Below the pieces are notes generated by a model that saw only the letters and a list, made by a program, of their open reading frames with translations, did not search any database and was not told the origin of the DNA. From a bacterium (lineage in GTDB: Bacteria > Desulfobacterota > Binatia > UBA12015), in contig JAPOLW010000202.1 of NCBI GenBank assembly GCA_029976905.1, positions 1 to 6,806 on the forward strand: a stretch of DNA of 6,806 nucleotides, given 5' to 3'. Below, piece by piece: positions 1 through 6,107 of the stretch. Every line of letters starts with the position of its first letter. Positions within the stretch are counted from its first letter, which is position 1. Position numbers and translations under genes: made by a program.

Positions 1-500
1 ACGACTTCACCGCACGCTTCATCGCACTCGCCGCCGAGGTGAACCAGCAGATGCCGCAGCTGGTCGTGGAGAAGGTGACCGCGGGCTTGAATCACCACGG
101 GCGTTCGGTCAAGGGATCCCGCGTTCTTGCGCTCGGTGTCGCGTACAAGAGGGACGTAAGCGACATGCGGGAATCGCCCGCACTGAGTGTCATCAAGCTC
201 CTCGAGGACCGTGGCGCGCGAGTCAGCTACCACGACCCCTATGTCCCAGAATTGGTGTTGGAGTCGGGTTCGATGGCGGGTGTCCCGCTCAGCGAGGAAA
301 CCTTGCGACTGGCCGATTGCGCCGTGATCCTGACCGATCACAGCGACTTCGACATCCCGTGGATCACGTCGTGTTCTCGCCTCGTGGTCGACACCCGTAA
401 TGCAACGCGCGGTCTCGAGGATCGCTTTGGTGAGCGGATCCTCAAGCTCGGCGCACCCGACCCCTTCGCGACGGGAGTGCCGCTGGCCGAATCGGCCTGA
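1..500 (+). CDS. Nucleotide-sugar dehydrogenase (UDP-GlcNAc/UDP-Glc 6-dehydrogenase family), C-terminal part; 5' end outside window
   Basis: The reading frame is open from base 3 and ends at TGA 498-500, giving 165 visible residues. They cover the end of the central helical domain (RFIALAAEVNQQMP, normally the dimer-forming part) and the C-terminal UDP-binding domain. Family hallmarks are the LGVAYKRDVSDMRESPAL block and the YHDPYVPE block, which match WbpA/TviB-type UDP-N-acetylglucosamine dehydrogenases better than classical UDP-glucose dehydrogenases. These enzymes oxidise the C6 hydroxyl of a UDP-sugar to a carboxylate with two NAD+, in the cytoplasm, feeding capsule, O-antigen or exopolysaccharide synthesis. 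The NAD-binding domain and catalytic Cys lie upstream, so activity and exact substrate cannot be judged. The next gene starts 27 nt downstream; there is no functional link with the pyrimidine genes that I can infer. Family call is confident, substrate is not. Confidence 0.88.
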   Translation, partial: DFTARFIALAAEVNQQMPQLVVEKVTAGLNHHGRSVKGSRVLALGVAYKRDVSDMRESPALSVIKLLEDRGARVSYHDPYVPELVLESGSMAGVPLSEETLRLADCAVILTDHSDFDIPWITSCSRLVVDTRNATRGLEDRFGERILKLGAPDPFATGVPLAESA

Positions 501-527
501 TCGGAACGGGAGTTCGAAGGGCCGTCG

Positions 528-1904
528 ATGGAAGAGGACCCGCAAGAACCGGTCGGACGCGGCCGCCGTTCGGAGGTTGGGTCCGAGCCGGTCGACCCGG
601 CGGCGGAAGAGGCGATCGAGAGGGCTGCCCCGGCGGCGTCGATCGAAGGGGCGAAGAGCGGCTCGGCGCTCGAAGAGGCTGCCGCAGCGGCGCCGGGGAG
701 TGGGGCCGTCGAGACGGGGGCGCGGCTGGAGCCAGCCGGACCCGCGCCGCGCTCTGCGCGCATCGTGCGGGGCCGCGTGGCGGGTCTGCTCAAGGGCGGC
801 GTCGAGGTGGAAACGCCCGAGGGGCCCGGCTTCTGCCCCAACGCTCAGATCGCGCTCGGGCGCACGAACGAGATCTCGGCGTTTCTCGGCCTTGAACTCG
901 ATTTTAGCGTCGTCGGTACCGGCGAGACCGATGGGCGCCTCCGGCTCTCCCGGCGCAAGGTTCTGGAGCGAGAGGCGCGCGACCGGGCAAACGAGCTCCG
1001 GCGACGAATCGTCCGGGGCGCCCGCCTGCCCGGGCGCGTCGTGCGGATGACTGACTTCGGTGCGTTCGTCGACCTCGGTGGGATCGAGGGCCTGGTCCAC
1101 GTCTCCGAGATCTCACACGGTCGCATCGACCGCCCGGCCGACGTTCTCGACGTTGGCCAGGAAGTCGAGGTCGAGGTTCTGCGTGCCGGCCTGGCCCGCA
1201 CCCAGGGCCGCAAACGGAATTCCCGGCGAGGGTCGGAGCAGGGGCGGGTCTCGCTCAGCATCAAGTCGACCCAGGAGGATCCGTGGAAGACCGCGGCGCA
1301 GCGTTTTCGACCGTGGAACGTCGTCGACGGGCGAATCCAGCGTGTCACCGAGTTTGGCGCCTTCCTGGAGTTGGCTCCGGGGATCGAGGGGTTACTGCAC
1401 GTGAGCGAGTTGCCGCCGGGCGCGCTGGAGGCGCTTGGAGAAGCGGCGCAGGGACGACCCCTCATGGCGGTGCTCGTTCTCGAAGTCGATGCCGCACGAC
1501 GTCGGGTGGCGTTGGCGCCGGCTCCCGGCGGTGCCGAAGTGGGCGCTCGGGTGGAACCGATATCGATGCGGGTCGGGCGCAACGTGACGGGATGGGTGGA
1601 GGAGATTCGTCCCGATGCCGTCCTCCTGCGTCTGGGGCCGGGCCAGCGGGGGGGCATCCCGAACGTCGAGATGGGCACTGGACGGGGTGCGGATCACAAG
1701 GCCGACTTTCCGCCCGGCACCGAGATCGAGGCCGAGGTTCTGCGCATCGAGTCCGGCGGTCGGCGGGCACGCCTCTCGCGCAAGCGTGCTCAGCGGCGGG
1801 CCGAGCGCGCCGAGGTCGAGCGCTACAACCGGAGTCAATCGGACGCCGGCTTCTCCACCTTCGGAGATCTTCTCGCCCGCGCCCGGGCAGACACCAAAAA
1901 ATGA
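528..1904 (+). CDS. Four-repeat S1 RNA-binding domain protein
   Basis: This 458-residue protein starts at ATG 528 with GAAGGG (516-521) six bases upstream. Residues 1-75 are Ala/Glu/Gly-rich and look disordered. Four S1 (OB-fold) repeats follow at about 78-143, 165-246, 265-330 and 349-420. Repeats 2 and 3 are canonical (GRVVRMTDFGAFVDL with GLVHVSEIS; GRIQRVTEFGAFLEL with GLLHVSEL). Repeats 1 and 4 are degenerate but end in the usual LSRRK/LSRKR strand. Repeat 2 carries a basic insertion at about 221-239 (GRKRNSRRG). The tail after 420 is charged and helical. S1 repeats bind single-stranded RNA, so a role in translation or RNA turnover is likely. It is shorter than the six-repeat E. coli RpsA and closer in repeat number to actinobacterial four-repeat S1 proteins, yet no cmk neighbour is visible. 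Whether it is a true ribosomal bS1 or a paralogue is undecided. Confidence 0.85.
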   Translation: MEEDPQEPVGRGRRSEVGSEPVDPAAEEAIERAAPAASIEGAKSGSALEEAAAAAPGSGAVETGARLEPAGPAPRSARIVRGRVAGLLKGGVEVETPEGPGFCPNAQIALGRTNEISAFLGLELDFSVVGTGETDGRLRLSRRKVLEREARDRANELRRRIVRGARLPGRVVRMTDFGAFVDLGGIEGLVHVSEISHGRIDRPADVLDVGQEVEVEVLRAGLARTQGRKRNSRRGSEQGRVSLSIKSTQEDPWKTAAQRFRPWNVVDGRIQRVTEFGAFLELAPGIEGLLHVSELPPGALEALGEAAQGRPLMAVLVLEVDAARRRVALAPAPGGAEVGARVEPISMRVGRNVTGWVEEIRPDAVLLRLGPGQRGGIPNVEMGTGRGADHKADFPPGTEIEAEVLRIESGGRRARLSRKRAQRRAERAEVERYNRSQSDAGFSTFGDLLARARADTKK

Positions 1905-1986
1905 CGAATCTGGAGCCGGGCGGCTTCAACGACAATTGACAGTCGTGTCGCCGGGGAGTACCCACCTCCCAACAATGGCCTTTTAA

Positions 1987-2006
1987 TCGGATCCCGAGAG
2001 GTCCGG
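1987..2006 (+). promoter_or_regulatory. PyrR-binding RNA hairpin
   Basis: In the RNA, bases 1992-2002 read UCCCGAGAGGU, an exact match to the core UCCNGNGAGGY of the PyrR-binding loop known from Bacillus pyr leaders (full consensus ARUCCNGNGAGGYU). The flanking consensus A:U pair is replaced by G1990:C2003, a compensated change that keeps the stem. A lower stem forms from C1988-A1991 with U2002-G2005, U1992 bulges, and C1993-C1994 pair with G2000-G2001 around the GAGA-containing loop. PyrR bound to UMP or UTP is known to clamp this fold. The site lies 12 nt upstream of the pyrR start and touches the ribosome binding sequence, which fits translational repression as described for Mycobacterium smegmatis. 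The motif match is seen directly; the mechanism is inferred. Confidence 0.82.
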
Positions 2007-2011
2007 AAGGG
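2005..2011 (+). promoter_or_regulatory. pyrR ribosome binding site
   Basis: GGAAGGG lies six bases before ATG 2018. Its first bases overlap the foot of the PyrR-binding hairpin, so the bound protein would be expected to block the ribosome. The nearer GGGAG at 2013-2017 abuts the start codon and is too close to act as a normal Shine-Dalgarno sequence. Confidence 0.6.
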
Positions 2012-2017
2012 TGGGAG

Positions 2018-2638
2018 ATGGGCGAAGAAACCGCAGGAGACTCGCAGAGGGTCGTCCTGGATTCGGCGGGTGTGCGGCGGGCTCTCGTGCGCATCGCACA
2101 CGAGATCGTCGAGCGAAACCGGGGAACGGAAGGGCTCGGGATCGTTGGTATTCGCTCCCGGGGGGACTGCCTCGCCAGGCGCCTCCAGGCCGAGCTGGCG
2201 CGACTCGAGGAGTTGGAAGTGCCCTGCGGGGCCATGGACGTCACGCTCTACCGTGACGATCTGCACCGCGGAGCCGACCATGCCCCCGTCCAGATCACCG
2301 ACATCCCGTGGGAGGTCGATGGTTGCACGATCCTTCTCGTCGACGACGTCCTCTTCACCGGTCGCACGGTGCGCGCAGCGCTCGATGCCCTCATGGATTT
2401 CGGGCGGCCCCGGGCGATCCAGCTCGGCGTTCTGATCGATCGGGGGCATCGCGAACTCCCCATCCGGGCCGACTACGTCGGCAAGAATCTGCCCACTCGC
2501 CGCTCCGAGAACGTCCGCGTGTGTCTCGCCGAGTCCGAAGGGATCGACGAGGTGTCCATTCTGCCCGGCCCCGCACTCGAAAGACCGGGCGGACGCCGGG
2601 GCCAGGGTGCCGATGCACCCCCGGCCGGGAGGGTCTGA
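2018..2638 (+). CDS. pyrR: Bifunctional pyr operon regulator / uracil phosphoribosyltransferase
   Basis: PyrR binds UMP/UTP and represses pyr mRNA through a conserved hairpin; in many bacteria it also converts uracil + PRPP to UMP. The 206-residue product has the type I phosphoribosyltransferase fold, with the PRPP loop at about 105-117 (ILLVDDVLFTGRT). It carries the PyrR-specific blocks DVTLYRDDL (74-82) and, at about 139-160, LIDRGHRELPIRADYVGKN, nearly identical to the Bacillus protein. After residue ~183 comes a Gly/Arg/Pro-rich tail of some 23 residues beyond the usual ~180-residue length. The ATG at 2018 is preferred because GGAAGGG precedes it and the leader carries the PyrR hairpin immediately before it, which implies autoregulation. 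It is the first gene of the pyrimidine operon, and its stop is 4 nt before the pyrB start. Identification is very secure; UPRTase activity is presumed from the family. Confidence 0.96.
   Translation: MGEETAGDSQRVVLDSAGVRRALVRIAHEIVERNRGTEGLGIVGIRSRGDCLARRLQAELARLEELEVPCGAMDVTLYRDDLHRGADHAPVQITDIPWEVDGCTILLVDDVLFTGRTVRAALDALMDFGRPRAIQLGVLIDRGHRELPIRADYVGKNLPTRRSENVRVCLAESEGIDEVSILPGPALERPGGRRGQGADAPPAGRV
2627..2633 (+). promoter_or_regulatory. pyrB ribosome binding site (decides the start)
   Basis: GGGAGGG sits nine bases before ATG 2643, inside the last codons of pyrR. It favours 2643 over the in-frame ATG at 2607 or 2613, whose product would begin with a non-family MPMHPRPGG stretch, and whose upstream region lacks a comparable motif at a usable distance. 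Confidence 0.7.
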
Positions 2639-2642
2639 AACG

Positions 2643-3647
2643 ATGCTGTTCGAGAGACCGCATCTGCTGGGCCTCGAAGGATTGAGTGCCGAGGAGCTGA
2701 CCTTCCTCCTCGATACCGCGGAATCCTTCAAGGAGGTCTCCGAGCGGGAGATCAAGAAGGTTCCCGCGCTTCGTGGACGCACCGTGGTGAATCTCTTCTA
2801 CGAGCCGAGTACGCGGACGCGGACCTCCTTCGAGATCGCGGCCAAACGACTTTCGGCCGACACCGTGAATCTCAACGTGCAGGCCTCCTCGACGAGCAAG
2901 GGAGAGACGCTCAGCGACACCGCACGCAACCTCGCGGCGATGCGGCCCGATGCAATCGTCGTGCGTCACCCATCCTCGGGGGCGCCGGACCTGCTGGCCC
3001 GGCATGTGGATTGCCCGATCATCAACGGAGGGGACGGCTCCCACGAGCATCCGACGCAGGCGCTCCTCGATCTGCTGACGATCCGGGAGCACAAGGGGCA
3101 GATCGGAGGTCTGACCGTCGCCATCGTCGGGGACCTGCTGCATAGTCGGGTCGCCCGGTCGAACCTCCACGGCCTGCGGACGCTGGGGGCCCGGGTTCGG
3201 TTCGTGGGGCCGCCGACTCTGGTTTCGCCGTTCTTTGCCGACCTGGGCGCGGAGCTCGTCCATGATCTGCACGAAGGAGTGCGGGACGCGGACGTGATCA
3301 TGATGTTGCGGATCCAGCGCGAGCGCATGACTGGCCGATATTTCTCTTCTCTGGACGAGTACTCGCGCCTGTATTGCCTCTCGGCGGACGCGGTGGCGAA
3401 GGCGAAGCGCGACGTCATCATTCTTCATCCCGGACCGATGAATCGGGGTGTGGAAATCTCCAGTACCGTCGCGGACGGGCCCTACTCGGTGATCATGGAC
3501 CAGGTCACCAATGGCGTCGCCGTTCGGATGGCCACGTTGTACGTTTTGGTGGGGCGTCGGCGCTCCGAGACCGGTGATTCCCTCGGTCCCGGGGCCGAAG
3601 GGGGCGACGGGTCGGCGCCGCTCCAGAGGGCAGCGACCGGTGAGTGA
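2643..3647 (+). CDS. pyrB: Aspartate carbamoyltransferase catalytic subunit
   Basis: PyrB joins carbamoyl phosphate and L-aspartate to give N-carbamoyl-aspartate, the committed step of pyrimidine synthesis. The 334-residue protein has the carbamoyl-phosphate loop FYEPSTRTRTSFE (52-64), the second-site loop SSTSKGET with Lys86, RHP at 108-110, HEHPTQALLD (134-143), the VGDLLHSRVARSN segment (162-174), and HPGPMNRGVE at 262-271. All expected active-site residues are present. The N-terminus is short, as in Bacillus, without the ~35-residue extension of Pseudomonas PyrB. Instead, about 30 Gly/Arg-rich residues follow the normal end near 304. No pyrI regulatory subunit is present in the window, and the neighbouring dihydroorotase has its catalytic residues, so this is not the Pseudomonas arrangement with an inactive pyrC'. 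The start is 4 nt after pyrR, and the 3' end overlaps pyrC by 8 nt. Confidence 0.96.
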   Translation: MLFERPHLLGLEGLSAEELTFLLDTAESFKEVSEREIKKVPALRGRTVVNLFYEPSTRTRTSFEIAAKRLSADTVNLNVQASSTSKGETLSDTARNLAAMRPDAIVVRHPSSGAPDLLARHVDCPIINGGDGSHEHPTQALLDLLTIREHKGQIGGLTVAIVGDLLHSRVARSNLHGLRTLGARVRFVGPPTLVSPFFADLGAELVHDLHEGVRDADVIMMLRIQRERMTGRYFSSLDEYSRLYCLSADAVAKAKRDVIILHPGPMNRGVEISSTVADGPYSVIMDQVTNGVAVRMATLYVLVGRRRSETGDSLGPGAEGGDGSAPLQRAATGE

Positions 3648-4974
3648 GCAGACACAAGAAGCGACCGTCGTCCGTGTCTTCGGCGGAACGGTCATCGATC
3701 CCGTTGCGCGCACCCAGACGCGCGCCGACGTTCTGATCGAAGACGGGCGGATCAAGGCGATCGGGGAGGGGGTCGGAGGCGGGGAGGGCGTCGAGTTCGA
3801 CGCTTCGGGACTTTTGGTGATCCCCGGCGGGGTCGACATGCACGTGCATCTGCGCGAGCCCGGCTTCGAGTACAAGGAGACGATCGAGAGCGGCGCACGT
3901 GCGGCCGTGGCCGGCGGAGTCACCAGTGTCGCCTGCATGGCCAATACACGGCCGGTGAACGACACGCCGGCGGTGACCGGATATATCCTCGAACGCGCCC
4001 GGGCGGCAGGCGCGGCGCGGGTCTATCCCATTGGCGCGGTGTCGGTCGGGCTCGAGGGCAAGAATCTCGCGGAGTTCGCCGGCATGCACGAGGCCGGAAT
4101 CGTCGCGGTGTCGGACGACGGACATCCGGTGGCCGACGCGGAGTTGATGCGGCGCGCGTTGGAATGTGCCCGGCTTTTCGACATGCCGGTGATCGACCAC
4201 GCCGAGGACCCGTCGCTGGTCGCCGGCGGGGTGATGCACGAAGGCGCCGTATCCCTGCGGCTGGGTCTACGCGGAATTCCGGCGGAGGCCGAGGAGGTCA
4301 TGGTGGCGCGCGACATCGCCCTGGCCCAACTCACGGGAGGCCGATTGCACGTGGCACACATCAGCGCGGCGGGATCGGTGCGTCGCATCCGCTCCGCGCG
4401 GGCGTCGGGTGTTCAGGTCACGGCGGAGGTGACTCCCCATCATCTGTGGCTCACCGACGAATCGGTGGGTCCCTACGACACACGCGCCAAGATGTCGCCG
4501 CCGCTGCGGACGGCAGAAGACCGGGAGGCGTTACGCGAGGGACTTCGAGACGGCACGATCGATGCCGTCGCAACGGACCATGCACCACATCATCGCGATG
4601 AGAAGGACGTCGAATTCGACTGCGCCCAGAACGGGATCGTCGGGTTGGAGACTCTCCTGCCGCTCACCCTTGCACTGGTCCGTGAGGGAGTTCTCGATTT
4701 GCCAACGGCGATCGCGAAGATTACCAGCGAGCCGGCCAGGATTCTCGGCCTGCCCGTTGGGCGATTGGAGGTCGGAGCGTTGGCGGATCTCGCCATCGTC
4801 GATCCGGAATTGAAGTGGACGGTAGACAGGATGAGCTTGACGAGCAAAAGCAAGAACACGCCCTTCGAATCCCAGACCATGACGGGACGAGCCCTGCTGA
4901 CGCTGGTGGAAGGTAAAGTCGTTCACGATGCGAGACCGGCCCTGAGCGCCGTTTCGCAAAGGAGAATCGCGTGA
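3640..4974 (+). CDS. pyrC: Dihydroorotase (type I, metal-dependent amidohydrolase)
   Basis: PyrC cyclises N-carbamoyl-aspartate to dihydroorotate. From GTG 3640 the protein is 444 residues, close to the ~425-430 of Bacillus-type enzymes. Metal and substrate residues are in place: DMHVHLREPG (66-75, with His68, His70, Arg72), Asn102 in ANTRP, Asp159/Asp160 in VSDDG, His187 in IDHAED, His240 in HVAHIS, and Asp313 in ATDHAPH. It should therefore be active, unlike the pyrC' partner of Pseudomonas ATCase. The start is chosen because GTG 3640 follows GAGGG (3626-3630) by nine bases and the product then begins a few residues before the first β-strand (VVRVFGGTVIDP). An ATG at 3511 would add 43 residues encoded inside pyrB and without family similarity. 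It overlaps pyrB by 8 nt and carA by 4 nt (GTGA), so translation is probably coupled. Confidence 0.95.
   Translation: MSEQTQEATVVRVFGGTVIDPVARTQTRADVLIEDGRIKAIGEGVGGGEGVEFDASGLLVIPGGVDMHVHLREPGFEYKETIESGARAAVAGGVTSVACMANTRPVNDTPAVTGYILERARAAGAARVYPIGAVSVGLEGKNLAEFAGMHEAGIVAVSDDGHPVADAELMRRALECARLFDMPVIDHAEDPSLVAGGVMHEGAVSLRLGLRGIPAEAEEVMVARDIALAQLTGGRLHVAHISAAGSVRRIRSARASGVQVTAEVTPHHLWLTDESVGPYDTRAKMSPPLRTAEDREALREGLRDGTIDAVATDHAPHHRDEKDVEFDCAQNGIVGLETLLPLTLALVREGVLDLPTAIAKITSEPARILGLPVGRLEVGALADLAIVDPELKWTVDRMSLTSKSKNTPFESQTMTGRALLTLVEGKVVHDARPALSAVSQRRIA
4958..4964 (+). promoter_or_regulatory. carA ribosome binding site
   Basis: AAAGGAG, the best Shine-Dalgarno match in the window, ends six bases before GTG 4971 and lies inside the final pyrC codons. 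It supports a GTG start for carA within the GTGA overlap. Confidence 0.75.
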
Positions 4975-6103
4975 GCGCCGCGGCCGCACCGGCCACGCTG
5001 GTCCTCTCGGACGGTACGACCTTCCGCGGGCGCTCCTTTGGCGCGATCGGAGAGGTGGCTGGCGAGGTCGTCTTCAATACGTCGATGTTTGGCTATCAGG
5101 AGATTCTGACCGACCCGTCCTACGACGGCCAACTCGTCGCGATGACGTATCCGGAGATCGGGAACGTCGGCGTCAACCCGGAGGATGTCGAGGCGGGCCG
5201 CCCTTTCGTGGGTGGCTTCATCGTGCGGGAATATTGGTCGGAGCCCTCGAACTGGCGCGCGACGCAGACCCTCGACGAGTATATGCGCGAGCACGGAATC
5301 GTGGGAATCGAGGGGATCGACACGCGGGCGCTCGTCCGACACATTCGCGACGCGGGCGCCCAACCGGCCATTCTCGTCGGAGGCGAGGCGGACGAAGCGG
5401 CACTGGCGCCCCGTGCGCGGGCGGTTCCGGACTCGAAGGGCAGAATCTCGCGGCCCGTGTGACCTGCGCGGAGCCCTACGATTGGGACGAAGGAAGCTGG
5501 GTTCTCGGCGCGGGTTACACCCGGGGGCGAAACCTCGAACGCTTCGTAGTCGCCTACGACTTTGGTCTCAAGCGCAACATTCTGCGCAACCTCGTCGACG
5601 TCGGCTGCCGCGTGCGGGTCGTCCCCGCCGGCACGCCGGCTCGCGAGGTCCTTTCGTGGAAGCCGGACGGCGTCTTCCTGTCCAACGGTCCCGGTGACCC
5701 AGCGGCCGTGGAGGATGCGCGTCGGGAGATTGCGGAATTGGTGGGTGCCGTACCCCTTTTCGGCATCTGCCTGGGCCACCAGATCCTCTCTCTGGCTCTG
5801 GGTGGACGCACCTTCAAGTTGCCGTTCGGCCACCACGGGGGAAACCACCCGGTACAGGATCTGGCGACCGGAAAGGTCGAGATTACGTCCCAGAATCATG
5901 GCTTCGCGGTCGATGCCGACTCTCTTCGAGGCGTTGGCGCGGTGAGCCATTTGAACCTCAACGACGGAACCGTCGAAGGACTGGCGCACGAACGACTGCC
6001 ACTCTTCTCGGTGCAGTATCACCCCGAGGCGTCGCCCGGCCCGCGGGAATCGGCCTACCTGTTCCACAGGTTCGTCGACATGATCGACCGGGCAAAAGGC
6101 TGA
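4971..6103 (+). CDS. carA: Carbamoyl-phosphate synthetase small subunit (glutaminase), reading frame broken near 5429
   Basis: CarA hydrolyses glutamine and channels ammonia to CarB. The N-terminal domain is read from GTG 4971 (LVLSDGTTFRGRSFG; EVVFNTSMFGYQEILTDPSY; GIEGIDTRALVRHIRD) in one frame that ends early at TGA 5460-5462. The rest continues in the -1 frame from about 5429 (GLEGQNLAARVT) to TGA 6101-6103, with SNGPGDP, FGICLGHQ, GHHGGNHPV, SQNHGFAVD and QYHPEASPGP. Joining the two frames after Pro153 gives 377 residues, with the triad at Cys267, His351 and Glu353, within two positions of E. coli CarA (269, 353, 355). A lost G in a short G-run explains the break. Since the gene is normally essential without exogenous pyrimidines/arginine, and all catalytic residues are intact, a sequencing or assembly error is the likeliest cause; a real null allele is possible. 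Confidence 0.92.
5427..5431 (+). other. Frameshift site in carA (apparent loss of one G)
   Basis: The sequence reads CCGGA. In family alignments AVP-GL (E. coli AFPGLNG) is expected, which would need CCG GGA, one more G. Before this point only the first frame resembles CarA; after it only the -1 frame does. There is no slippery heptamer allowing tandem re-pairing (the codons are GTT CCG GAC), so programmed frameshifting is not supported. Confidence 0.8.
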
Positions 6104-6107
6104 GAGC

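Larger units (their letters stand above)
1954..2015 (+). promoter_or_regulatory. Possible alternative RNA pairing that hides the pyrR ribosome binding site
   Basis: CCCACC at 1961-1966 is perfectly complementary to GGUGGG at 2010-2015, just before the pyrR start codon, with a further U1967:G2009 wobble. This helix would enclose the PyrR hairpin. The same C-rich element can instead form a local hairpin in which CUCCC (1966-1970) pairs with GGGAG (1954-1958) around a 7-nt loop. The two folds exclude each other, one hiding and one exposing the translation start region. Complementarity is seen directly; that it works as a switch is inference, and such short GC pairings occur by chance in GC-rich DNA. 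Confidence 0.35.
1905..2017 (+). promoter_or_regulatory. pyrR operon leader
   Basis: This 113-nt non-coding stretch between the S1-domain gene and pyrR is the only sizeable spacer in the window. It holds the PyrR-binding hairpin (1987-2006), a C-rich element (1961-1970) that can pair with either an upstream G-run or the pyrR ribosome binding site, and a consensus-like TTGACA at 1936-1941 without a convincing -10 partner. I see no Rho-independent terminator: no GC-rich hairpin here is followed by a T-run, so a Bacillus-style transcription attenuator is not supported. The leader could belong to an mRNA read through from the S1 gene or to a transcript that starts within it. Confidence 0.6.

Noticed and set aside
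1901..1939. Twelve-codon open frame (ATG overlapping the S1-gene stop as ATGA) that could be a leader peptide
   Set aside because: No Shine-Dalgarno sequence precedes it and its sequence has no run of regulatory codons; probably chance.
1936..1941. Perfect TTGACA -35 box upstream of pyrR
   Set aside because: At 16-18 nt spacing the -10 candidates are poor (TACCCA at 1959-1964 matches only two of six positions). The better TTTAAT at 1982-1987 is 40 nt away, and would start transcription inside the PyrR hairpin. Not supported as a promoter without a mapped transcript end.
1987..2006. PyrR hairpin as a Rho-independent attenuator
   Set aside because: No U-run follows; the hairpin runs directly into the ribosome binding site and start codon.
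2607..2642. In-frame upstream ATGs for pyrB
   Set aside because: The added residues do not match aspartate carbamoyltransferases, and GGGAGGG is placed for the ATG at 2643.
3511..3639. Upstream ATG for pyrC inside pyrB
   Set aside because: It would add 43 residues encoded antiphase within conserved pyrB sequence; the GTG at 3640 matches the family start and has a ribosome binding site.
2391..3965. Long open frame on the minus strand (over 500 codons) opposite pyrB and pyrC
   Set aside because: It is a GC-rich antisense shadow of two clearly coding genes, with no recognisable domain. The same holds for the minus-strand frames at 1835-2782 and 5120-6160.
5420..5462. Programmed ribosomal frameshift in carA
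   Set aside because: No slippery heptamer, no reason to recode in this family, and a one-G deletion explains the data fully.
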